Origin: an uncultured Eubacteriales bacterium
Lineage (GTDB): Bacteria > Bacillota > Clostridia > Christensenellales > CAG-917
DNA: 64,000 nt
Assembly: GCA_900545885.1 (NCBI GenBank)
Contig: URAF01000002.1
Coordinates: 1 to 64,000, forward strand
Reading direction: 5' to 3'
Shown here: piece after piece, positions 16,416 to 23,648 of the stretch
Numbering within the stretch: the first letter of the stretch is position 1
Layout: every line of letters begins with the position of its first letter
The notes under the pieces: model-generated
Seen by the model: the letters and a program-made list of their open reading frames with translations, nothing else
What the model was told of the DNA's origin: nothing
Databases searched by the model: none
Translations under genes and position numbers: made by a program

Positions 16416-17282
16416 TTAAGGCTTTCGCAAAACTATTTCGGCAAAGTTTCTTGCGGCGGCGGAAATGTGCCTGTTTTTCAGGAAGACCAACTCGCACGCG
16501 GTGTCGCATTCCCTGTTTTCGAGAAGCGATGCAAAAAGGGTAGTGCCGTGCGCAGCATAGTTTTCGTATGTCGACTGCGGTATCATGGTTATGCCGAGTC
16601 CCGTTTCGGTGAGAGCTATGCAAGTGGCTATTTCCTCGCACGCAACGGGCGATTTAAGCGTGCGTCCCATGCGTGCGGCAATGCGCGACAACATGGCGTG
16701 ATAACGGTGCGTAAGTATAAGCTGATTTTCGAAAAGTTGTTCAAAATCGATAGTTGACGGCAACTTTTGCGACGATAAAATCATCATTCTGTCGTTATCT
16801 ACGGTTTGCGCCGAGAACATTCCGTTGTTTGTGTAAGGCGTTCGAACAAGGGCAACGTCGGCAATTCCGTCTTCGAGACGCGATAATACCGAGGGAGTCG
16901 CGCCTTCGTACACGCGGACGTTTACTGCGGGGTATTTGTCGCAATACCGTTTCAGAAAGTCGCGCAGAATGCCTGTTGCAAGCGACGGAGTAGCCGATAT
17001 ATTCAGCGTTCCGCTTAGCCCGCTGTCCGCTGTCTTTATTTCGGCTATTGCGCTTTCGGCAAGCTCAACTATTTTCTGTGCGCGCTCGTAGAGCTGTTGC
17101 CCGCTCTGCGTGAGTCTGAAATTGTGGTAGTCGCGTTCGATAAGCGTTGCGCCGCATTCCTTTTCAAGCGCTTTCAGGCGGTTGCTGAGCGCAGACTGTG
17201 CAATGTACAGTTTTCGCGCCGCCTGCGATATACTTTCGCTTTCTGCAAGTACGATAAAACTTCTCAGAGTCTCGGTGTCCAT
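16416..17282 (-). CDS. LysR-family transcriptional regulator
   Basis: A 288-residue LysR-type regulator. The N-terminal winged helix-turn-helix covers residues 3-62 with ESISQAARKLYIAQSALSNRLKALE, and the effector-binding domain (residues about 90-285) starts at LSGTLNISATPSLATGIL. The start at 17282 has GGAGG six bases upstream; longer starts lack a ribosome site. It diverges from a MATE exporter, and a LysR-type palindrome lies between them at 17334-17350, so it probably controls the exporter and itself. The effector is not predictable from sequence. Confidence 0.92.
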   Translation of the reverse strand: MDTETLRSFIVLAESESISQAARKLYIAQSALSNRLKALEKECGATLIERDYHNFRLTQSGQQLYERAQKIVELAESAIAEIKTADSGLSGTLNISATPSLATGILRDFLKRYCDKYPAVNVRVYEGATPSVLSRLEDGIADVALVRTPYTNNGMFSAQTVDNDRMMILSSQKLPSTIDFEQLFENQLILTHRYHAMLSRIAARMGRTLKSPVACEEIATCIALTETGLGITMIPQSTYENYAAHGTTLFASLLENRECDTACELVFLKNRHISAAARNFAEIVLRKP

Positions 17283-17333
17283 TATTTCCTCCGACAGTGC
17301 CAGTTCGTCAAGGCAATTTTCATTAAATTCTGT

Positions 17334-17350
17334 TATCTGTAAAGCAGATA
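17334..17350. promoter_or_regulatory. Candidate LysR operator (T-N11-A palindrome)
   Basis: TATCTG-TAAAG-CAGATA is a 6+5+6 inverted repeat containing the T-N11-A pattern. It lies 52 bases upstream of the LysR start and about 80 bases upstream of the MATE start. Confidence 0.6.
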
Positions 17351-17430
17351 GCAAAAACATTTTTCAGATATATATCATATAACATCAATAGCAGTATAAT
17401 TACTAATCGAAAGAATGTAAAGAGGTTTTT

Positions 17431-18969
17431 ATGATTAAAGATTTGACGCAAGGAAAGTCGTCCAAGGTTCTGTGGTTGTTCTGTCTGCCTCTTCTTATAA
17501 GTGCGGTGTTCCAGCAGATGTACAATATGGCGGACAGTATCATAGCGGGCAAGGTGCTGGGTGAAAGCGCGCTTGCCGCGGTCGGTGCTTCCTATCCTAT
17601 CACGATGATTTTTATGGCGATTGCGCTCGGCTGCAACCTCGGTTGCTCCGTCGTCGTGTCCAAGTTGTTCGGCGAAAAGAAAATCCGTGAAGTAAAATCG
17701 GGCGTGTCCACGATTATGATTTCCGTTGCCGTGCTCGGCGCAGTGCTTACCGCGTTGGGTATAGGCATCGGCGACCCCATTATGCGCGTACTCAACACCC
17801 CCGCGGACATAATGCAGGATTCGCTTATGTACCTGTATATCTATATAGGCGGTTTCCTGTTCGTTCTGCTGTACAACGTCTGCACGGGCATCTTTTCCGC
17901 GCTCGGCGACAGCCGCACTCCGCTTTTCTTCCTCGTGGCTTCCAGTGTGGCAAACGTGGGTCTTGACTTGCTTTTCACAATGGTCATACCGCTCGGAGTT
18001 GCGGGGCTTGCATGGGCAACGTTTCTCGCGCAGGGCGTCGCGGGTGCGCTGTGCATACTCACGCTTTTCGTCAGGCTCTCCAAACTTAAATGCGAAGGCA
18101 AAGCAAAAGCCTTCTCTTTCGACCTTCTCAAACAGATGTGTTATGTCGCAATACCCAGCGTATTGCAACAGGGCTTCGTGTCCGTCGGCAATCTCATCAT
18201 TCAATGGATAGTCAACGGTTACGGCTCGTCCGTGCTTGCAGGGTACATTGCGGCAATCAAACTCAATACGTTTGTTATTACGACGGTTACGGCTGTTGCG
18301 GGCGGACTGTCGTCTTTTGCGGCGCAGAACCTCGGCGCAGGCAAAGTCGACCGCGTCCGTCATTCGGCGTGGATATCTCTCGGTATGGCGTTGTCTATCG
18401 TTCTTCCGTTCTCGGTGCTGTACTCGGTAATTCCCGAAACGATGTTGCAACTCTTCCTCGAAGAGAGCAGCGCAGTTGCGGTTTCGACGGGCATCAGTTT
18501 CCTGACCATAGTCGCGCCTTTTTATGCGGTCATATCTGTCAAACTCATGCTCGACGCAATACTTCGCGGGGCGCAGAGTATGGCAGCGTTTATGGTCGCA
18601 ACTTTCTCGGACTTGTTCATAAGAGTAGTGTTGTGTTTTGCACTCAATCCCGTGCTCGGTATATCTGGCATATGGTGGTCGTGGCCAATCGGCTGGGGCG
18701 CCGCAACCGCTGTGTCGGTCGGACTTTACGCTTCGGGCAGATGGTATAAATCCGCACATGCAAAAGGCAAATTCGCAGCACTTGCCGAGCAGACCGAACA
18801 AACGGAAGAATCTGTTTCTTCCGACGTCGACGGCATTGCCGAGGGTGATGTTCCCGCATACGCCTTGACCGACGGCGAAGTCGCTGCCTCAAACGAAAAA
18901 GAACGTTCGGTGCGCAAAAGAACTTCGGACGGAAACTCTTCGGCAAAACACCGTTTTCTGCACGCTTGA
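17431..18969 (+). CDS. MATE-family multidrug/sodium antiporter
   Basis: This exporter of the MATE family moves cationic drugs or dyes out against Na+ or H+. The N-terminal LTQGKSSKVLWLFCLPLLIS and MYNMADSIIAGKVLGESALAAVG motifs and about 12 hydrophobic segments up to residue 440 are typical. The two MATE repeats are visible (each with an Asp/Glu-poor membrane core). The remaining 70 residues are an acidic, Ser/Thr-rich tail that is longer than usual. GAGG precedes the ATG. A divergent LysR gene and an inverted repeat suggest inducible expression. Substrates cannot be assigned from sequence. Confidence 0.93.
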   Translation: MIKDLTQGKSSKVLWLFCLPLLISAVFQQMYNMADSIIAGKVLGESALAAVGASYPITMIFMAIALGCNLGCSVVVSKLFGEKKIREVKSGVSTIMISVAVLGAVLTALGIGIGDPIMRVLNTPADIMQDSLMYLYIYIGGFLFVLLYNVCTGIFSALGDSRTPLFFLVASSVANVGLDLLFTMVIPLGVAGLAWATFLAQGVAGALCILTLFVRLSKLKCEGKAKAFSFDLLKQMCYVAIPSVLQQGFVSVGNLIIQWIVNGYGSSVLAGYIAAIKLNTFVITTVTAVAGGLSSFAAQNLGAGKVDRVRHSAWISLGMALSIVLPFSVLYSVIPETMLQLFLEESSAVAVSTGISFLTIVAPFYAVISVKLMLDAILRGAQSMAAFMVATFSDLFIRVVLCFALNPVLGISGIWWSWPIGWGAATAVSVGLYASGRWYKSAHAKGKFAALAEQTEQTEESVSSDVDGIAEGDVPAYALTDGEVAASNEKERSVRKRTSDGNSSAKHRFLHA

Positions 18970-19039
18970 TTATCTCGTGATTTTGCTTGCAAAAACTTTG
19001 ACTATATTGTAAAATAAGCAAGCACGATAAAAGGTGTAG

Positions 19040-19130
19040 GGAAGCGTATCGAAGTGGTCATAACGAGCCGCACTCGAAATGCGGTGACGGGGTAACTCGT
19101 CCGCGAGTTCGAATCTCGCCGCTTCCGCCA
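19040..19130 (+). tRNA. tRNA-Ser (anticodon CGA)
   Basis: The acceptor stem GGAAGCG pairs with CGCTTCC and the 3' CCA is encoded (19128-19130). The anticodon stem CCGCA/TGCGG encloses CTCGAAA, giving anticodon CGA (19075-19077) for UCG codons. The extra arm is long, as in class II tRNAs, and the T loop GTTCGAATC is standard. Confidence 0.95.
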
Positions 19131-19390
19131 AAAGGCGCAGTCAAACCGACTGCGCCTTTCTGCATGAAATGCGAGATTCGTTTCTCTGTGCCGTTACGCT
19201 ACGCGATGCTCCGCTAACTCGTCGTGCGGTGCACTCCTCACGAACTCGCCGCCCCACCAAAAGGTAAAATCAAAAGCGGTTGCACCTTTCTGCATGAAAG
19301 GCGAGATTCTTGGCTCTGTGCCGTTACGCTACGCGATGCTCCGCTAACTCGTCGCGTGTTGCGCTCCTCACGAACTCGCTGTCTCTCTGC
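19104..19390 (+). repeat. 130-bp tandem repeat derived from the tRNA-Ser 3' flank
   Basis: The stretch TTTCTGCATGAAA...CACGAACTCGC (about 19157-19249) recurs 130 bases later (19287-19379) with a 40-base identical core around CTCTGTGCCGTTACGCTACG. The segment before each copy also repeats in degraded form: CTCGCCGCTTCCGCCAAAAGG of the tRNA end (19114-19135) matches CTCGCCGCCCCACCAAAAGG (19245-19264), and the terminator hairpin is echoed as AAAGGTAAAATC...GGTTGCACCTTT. So the tRNA 3' end and its flank have been duplicated twice in tandem. The rest of 19131-19460 holds no supported gene. Confidence 0.8.
19131..19160 (+). terminator. Terminator of the tRNA-Ser gene
   Basis: AAAGGCGCAGTC / GACTGCGCCTTT form a 12-bp hairpin directly after the CCA end. 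Confidence 0.85.
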
Positions 19391-19460
19391 ACGCGCAGCC
19401 AACAAACGATGCTTTTTAGATATGATTTGCAAAATACCGAAAGTTAGCGCGGGCAACTTG

Positions 19461-19489
19461 TTGACCGGTCGGAGAGTTTATCATAAAAT
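19461..19489 (+). promoter_or_regulatory. Promoter of the DUF3793-flavodoxin pair
   Basis: TTGACC (19461-19466), 17 bases, TAAAAT (19484-19489). A perfect 16-bp palindrome GTTCGCATATGCGAAC (19532-19547) lies about 40 bases downstream in the leader and could be an operator or hairpin. Confidence 0.65.
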
Positions 19490-19577
19490 GCATACGTAAG
19501 GACATAAAGTTCTTATTTTTTCGACAGACTGGTTCGCATATGCGAACTTGAAAAATCAAGCATTGGACGGACTGCGA

Positions 19578-20111
19578 ATGAGCGAAATAGAATACAGATT
19601 GTGCAGGAACTGTTGCCTTACCTTTGGCGGATACAAGGCGGGAAGTCTTTTTGCTTGTTGCGACAGCAGAAGAGATCACACTCTTAGATGTTTGAACGAA
19701 TTTGTCAAAAAAGGGATAGGTTGCAAGGAAATTGTCTGTGGGCAAAGAAAACTTCTTTATGTATACGACCGACTATCTCTAGCCGATATGCTTTTTGACA
19801 AGGAAGTAAAAGCCTTTCTCGAGGCGTTGGGTTATGAATATTCGACTGTCGAGAAAGCGATAGAGCAGTTGAAGGCGCGGTTTGAAATCGGAAGGAGTTT
19901 TCCTCACGAAGTGGGCGTTTTTCTCGGATATGCGCTAGAAGACGTCAAAGGTTTTATGCAAGATCCCGCGGGCGGAAAGCTTATCAAAGGATACTGGAAA
20001 GTTTACGTTGATGCGGAAGAGAAAGGCAGAATTTTCGACAGATACAGAAAGTATTGTGAAAATGCCTGCGAGAAGTTAAAAAGCGGTCAACCACTGTTAT
20101 CAATATTTTAA
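19578..20111 (+). CDS. DUF3793 family protein
   Basis: This 177-residue protein fits the DUF3793 pattern: an N-terminal YRLCRNCCLTFGGYKAGSLF (family proteins carry a similar HC..T..G.K.G.LF block), then a CDSRRD segment, and a C-terminal HEVGVFLGYALEDVKGFM followed by YWKVYVD. The ATG at 19578 was chosen; an in-frame TTG at 19548 is possible. It is followed 11 bases later by a flavodoxin gene, a pairing known for this family in Clostridia and often placed near iron or heme functions. The biochemical role is not established. Cysteines at the N terminus (C8, C11, C12 and beyond) may bind metal or heme (inference). Confidence 0.8.
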   Translation: MSEIEYRLCRNCCLTFGGYKAGSLFACCDSRRDHTLRCLNEFVKKGIGCKEIVCGQRKLLYVYDRLSLADMLFDKEVKAFLEALGYEYSTVEKAIEQLKARFEIGRSFPHEVGVFLGYALEDVKGFMQDPAGGKLIKGYWKVYVDAEEKGRIFDRYRKYCENACEKLKSGQPLLSIF

Positions 20112-20122
20112 GGAGCATTTTT

Positions 20123-20548
20123 ATGAAGATAAACATTGTATATTGGTCGGGAACAGGCAATACGGAAGCAATGGCAAACGCCGTTGCCGAAGGTGCGGCA
20201 CAGGCGGGCGCAAGTGTCGAGGTCAAGCGCGTCGAATACGCCGACGCAAAAATTCTCGATTGCGACGTAGTGCTTTTCGGGTGTCCGGCTATGGGTGCTG
20301 AGGAACTCGAAGAAAGCGAGTTCGAGCCGTTTTTCTCGGCTGTCGAAAATAAATTGGCGGGAAGGAAAGTAGGTTTGTTCGGCTCTTACGAATGGGCAGA
20401 CGGAGAATGGATGCGTTCTTGGCAGGAAAGAACAGAGAATGACGGTGCGGTTATGATTGCGGACGGACTTGCCGTTTACGGTATGCCTGACGCTCAGGGA
20501 ATTGCCGCATGCAGAGAGCTCGGAGCGCTTGCCGCGAAACAGTTATAA
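20123..20548 (+). CDS. Flavodoxin
   Basis: This 141-residue short-chain flavodoxin is an FMN-binding electron carrier that replaces ferredoxin, often under iron limitation. The phosphate-binding loop YWSGTGNTEAMA is at residues 7-18, and the isoalloxazine loops GCPAMGAEELEE (about 54) and GSYEWADGEWM (about 88) are intact. AAGGAG lies eight bases before the ATG. It is in an operon with the DUF3793 gene and is closed by a terminator at 20663. Confidence 0.95.
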   Translation: MKINIVYWSGTGNTEAMANAVAEGAAQAGASVEVKRVEYADAKILDCDVVLFGCPAMGAEELEESEFEPFFSAVENKLAGRKVGLFGSYEWADGEWMRSWQERTENDGAVMIADGLAVYGMPDAQGIAACRELGALAAKQL

Positions 20549-20662
20549 AGTGATAGAAAACGATTTGTTTGTGTCGAATTGATTGTACTCGGTTCGTAGC
20601 ATTTGCAGAACCGTTGAATTTGCCATAGAACCTCGTTAAGAGAAATTTGTATACCCTCAAAA

Positions 20663-20704
20663 GCCGAACGGGAGCAGGCGTGACCTCTCCCGTTCGGTTT
20701 TTGT
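20663..20704 (+). terminator. Terminator after flavodoxin
   Basis: CCGAACGGGAG / CTCCCGTTCGG form an 11-bp stem followed by TTTTTG. Confidence 0.88.
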
Positions 20705-20744
20705 CCGAATGTTCGCAATATCCATGTCAATCCGTGCAACTATA

Positions 20745-20773
20745 TTGAATTGCCGCTCAAAATAGGTTATCAT
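20745..20773 (+). promoter_or_regulatory. Candidate promoter of the beta-mannosidase gene
   Basis: TTGAAT (20745-20750), 17 bases, TATCAT (20768-20773), ending 27 bases before the ATG. Confidence 0.55.
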
Positions 20774-20800
20774 TATACAAAGCAACAAAGGAGAGCGGAT

Positions 20801-23350
20801 ATGATAAACCTTAACGGAAAGTGGACGTTGAAAGAACTCGGCAGCGGCAAGGAATATGACGCTACCGTGCCGTCCTGCAACTTTCTCGACCTTGCGTCCA
20901 ACGGCGTTATAAAAGACCCGTTTGTCGGCACGGAAGAAAAGAACTGTCAATGGGTGGGTAAACGCGATTGGAGTTACTACCGTTCTTTCGACGTCGACGA
21001 AGAACTGCTTGCTTCCGGCAAAGTTTATCTGGTGTGCAAACGACTTGACACCATAGCCACCATTCTTATAAACCGCGAGGCTGTGCGCGACACGGAAAAT
21101 TGTCATATCGCATACGAAACGGAAATCAAACGTTATCTGCGCGTCGGCACAAACAGCATAGAAATCGTTTTTCAGTCGCCCGTAAATTACATTACCAAAC
21201 GTAAAAACAAATACAATACGCCCGCCAATCCCAACGGTATAGACGGAATAGACCACATAAGAAAACCGCAATGCCATTTCGGTTGGGACTGGGGTCCGAT
21301 ACTTCCTGAGAGCGGTATAACGGGCGACATTTTCATCGAAGGCAGAAACGCAGGACATCTCGAAGGCTTTTCCGTCCTGCAAAATCATCTCGAAAACGGC
21401 AAAGTTGTTGTGAAGTTCACGCCCGAATACGAACTCTATTCGCGCGACGTCAAAGCTACGCTTACGGCGGAACTTACCACTCCCGACGGTCAAGCTACGG
21501 GTGCGGAGCTTGCCTGCGGCGACGACGTTACGTTCTCGTTCGAAGTTCATAATCCGAAATTGTGGTGGCCGAACGGAATGACGGCGGCAAAAGAGCAGCC
21601 GCTCTATACGTGCAGAATGGCTTTGGTTGTCGACGGCAAAGAGGTTTCCTCAGCGCAAAAGAAAATCGGCTTGCGCAAAATCGAACTCGACCGCGGAAAG
21701 GACCATTTCGGAACGAACTTCCGTTTCAGAGTCAACGGAGTAGATATATTCTGCAAAGGCGCGAACTGGATACCCGAGGACTCTTTCACCACTCGTACGG
21801 ACGACAAAAAACTCGAATATCTCATACGCTCGTGCGTTGAGTGCAACTTCAATATGCTGCGTATCTGGGGCGGCGGTTATTACGGGGAAGACAGGCTGTA
21901 CGACCTTTGCGACAAATACGGCATACTCGTGTGGCAGGATTTCGCGTTTGCGTGTATGACTTACCCTTTCTACAACCAAAACTTTTTGGCGAATGTGCAA
22001 AAAGAGGTAGTTTACAACGTCAAAAGGTTGCGTGACAGGGCGTCTTTGGCGGTTTGGTGCGGAAACAACGAAATCGAAGCCATGAGCGCGCTTTGGATGA
22101 CGCGCAAAAAATCAATGCGTTGGAACGAAGAATTTTTCTATCATATTCTTCCTTCGTGGCTTAAAAATCTCGACGCCGTGACACCGTATATTCCGTCGTC
22201 GCCTTGCGGAACGTCGCATCTCAAAGACGTGGCAAGCGACAACTTCGGCGACACCCATCTTTGGGCAGTGTGGCACGGACTGCAACCGCTTGACTATTAC
22301 CGCGGAAGATACACTCGTTTCTGCAGCGAGTTCGGATTTGAGTCCTTGCCCGATATAAAAACAATCAAGACTTTCGCAACGCCGCAGGATTACAAACTGT
22401 CGTCGCCTGTTTTCAACGCGCATCAGAAGTGCAAGAGTGGCAACAAAAAAATGGTGTATTACATCGCGTCGAGGTTCAATCTTCCGAAGAAGTTCGAGGA
22501 CTACATTTATCTTTCGCAGATATGCCAGAGCGAATGCGTTCAGGACGCGACCGAACATTGGCGCAGAAACCGCGGCAGATGCAACGGTTCTTTGTTCTGG
22601 CAACTCGACGACTGTTGGCCTGTGTGTTCGTGGGCAAGCATTGACTACTACGGCAATTTCAAGTGCTTGCAATACAGAGCAAAACATTTCTTTGCCCCCG
22701 TCAGCGTGAGTATACTCGACGAAGAGGAAAAAGCCGACGTTTTCGTGCTCAACGACACAATGGAAGCCGTTGACGGCGAAGTTCTTTTCGAAGTTCAGAC
22801 GTTTGCGGGCAAGACCATATATACCGAGCGTGCGAACGTGCGCGCGGAAAGCGGAGCACACCGTCCCGTGATTTCGTTCAGGTATTTCAAAGCTTCTCCC
22901 GACAAACGCGTTCTCAGAAACTGTTTTATGAGAGCGACGCTTTTCGTGGGTGGTGAAAAAGTGAGCGTAAGGACCGCGCTTTTCGACAAGGAAAACAAAT
23001 TGTCCTTGCCCGAAACGCGCGTATCTGTCAAAGTCGCCGTACAGGACGATATCGCGGAGCTCACTCTCTCGTCCGATAAGTTCGCAAGGTTTGTAAGCAT
23101 TAACACAACGCTTACTACCGAACCTTTCTCCGACAACTTCTTCGACCTTGCCGCGGGCGAACGTAAGACGGTCACGCTGCGTGTGCCGAACGGAACGACC
23201 AGGGAAGAAGTGCTTGCTTCGCTTACGGTTACGCACCTTGCCGAAATCAAAAAGGGCAGAAGCCGTTTGTTGCAGGATATAACGAGACTCGGCATATTCC
23301 TCATTCCCGTCAACTTCTTCTCGTATATCTATTACAAGAATTTCACCTGA
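20801..23350 (+). CDS. Beta-mannosidase, glycoside hydrolase family 2
   Basis: This exo-beta-mannosidase removes terminal beta-mannose from mannan or N-glycan oligosaccharides. The 849 residues follow the GH2 order: jelly-roll sugar-binding domain (about 1-180), immunoglobulin-like domain (about 190-300), and TIM barrel (about 300-630). The acid/base Glu is in WCGNNE (E424) and the nucleophile Glu is in SEFGFES (E510). The HFGWDWGP and FRVNGVDIFCKGANWIPED segments are typical of beta-mannosidases. There is no signal peptide, so it acts in the cytoplasm on imported oligosaccharides. The ATG at 20801 has AAGGAG upstream. It stands alone, without transporter genes beside it. A short hydrophobic C-terminal end is unusual. 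Confidence 0.95.
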   Translation: MINLNGKWTLKELGSGKEYDATVPSCNFLDLASNGVIKDPFVGTEEKNCQWVGKRDWSYYRSFDVDEELLASGKVYLVCKRLDTIATILINREAVRDTENCHIAYETEIKRYLRVGTNSIEIVFQSPVNYITKRKNKYNTPANPNGIDGIDHIRKPQCHFGWDWGPILPESGITGDIFIEGRNAGHLEGFSVLQNHLENGKVVVKFTPEYELYSRDVKATLTAELTTPDGQATGAELACGDDVTFSFEVHNPKLWWPNGMTAAKEQPLYTCRMALVVDGKEVSSAQKKIGLRKIELDRGKDHFGTNFRFRVNGVDIFCKGANWIPEDSFTTRTDDKKLEYLIRSCVECNFNMLRIWGGGYYGEDRLYDLCDKYGILVWQDFAFACMTYPFYNQNFLANVQKEVVYNVKRLRDRASLAVWCGNNEIEAMSALWMTRKKSMRWNEEFFYHILPSWLKNLDAVTPYIPSSPCGTSHLKDVASDNFGDTHLWAVWHGLQPLDYYRGRYTRFCSEFGFESLPDIKTIKTFATPQDYKLSSPVFNAHQKCKSGNKKMVYYIASRFNLPKKFEDYIYLSQICQSECVQDATEHWRRNRGRCNGSLFWQLDDCWPVCSWASIDYYGNFKCLQYRAKHFFAPVSVSILDEEEKADVFVLNDTMEAVDGEVLFEVQTFAGKTIYTERANVRAESGAHRPVISFRYFKASPDKRVLRNCFMRATLFVGGEKVSVRTALFDKENKLSLPETRVSVKVAVQDDIAELTLSSDKFARFVSINTTLTTEPFSDNFFDLAAGERKTVTLRVPNGTTREEVLASLTVTHLAEIKKGRSRLLQDITRLGIFLIPVNFFSYIYYKNFT

Positions 23351-23441
23351 CGGCAATTCGCTTGACCGTGCGAGCGACAGGCGGATTGCACAGACGGGAC
23401 GTAGACAATGTCGGGAGATAAATTCTTCCGTAAACGAAAAA

Positions 23442-23468
23442 AGAAAGACGCTTCGGCGTCTTTTTTAT
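23442..23468 (+). terminator. Terminator after beta-mannosidase
   Basis: AAAGACGC-TTCG-GCGTCTTT with a long T tract. The copA promoter begins immediately after it. Confidence 0.9.
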
Positions 23469-23471
23469 TTG

Positions 23472-23526
23472 TTGACAAATACGAAACACGGCAGTATTAT
23501 ATTGTTGCGCCATACCCCTGTGGGGT
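23472..23526 (+). promoter_or_regulatory. Copper-regulated promoter with CsoR operator
   Basis: TTGACA (23472-23477), 17 bases, TATTAT (23495-23500) is a near-consensus promoter. ACCCC-TGT-GGGGT (23514-23526), centred near the start point, is the GC-rich inverted repeat bound by CsoR proteins. A csoR gene lies at the end of the operon. Copper should release CsoR and induce copA. The remaining leader to 23648 has no further gene. Confidence 0.85.
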
Positions 23527-23648
23527 GTTGTTATAAAGCAAAGATTTAATCAAAATTGCGGTTTTGCGATATTGAAAGACCGCAAAGAGCATAATAAACG
23601 TGCAAGCCTGTCACGTGAGACGGGCAGAGTAACAAGGAAAACAGAGGT

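Noticed and set aside
17323..18801. 492-residue reverse-strand open frame opposite the MATE gene
   Set aside because: Its composition (Arg, His, Cys, Tyr in excess) is that of a shadow frame. The MATE gene has conserved motifs and a ribosome site.
19104..19390. CRISPR-like or tRNA-array reading of the 130-bp repeat
   Set aside because: Only two to three degenerate copies with no short repeat-spacer spacing, and the copies lack complete tRNA folds.
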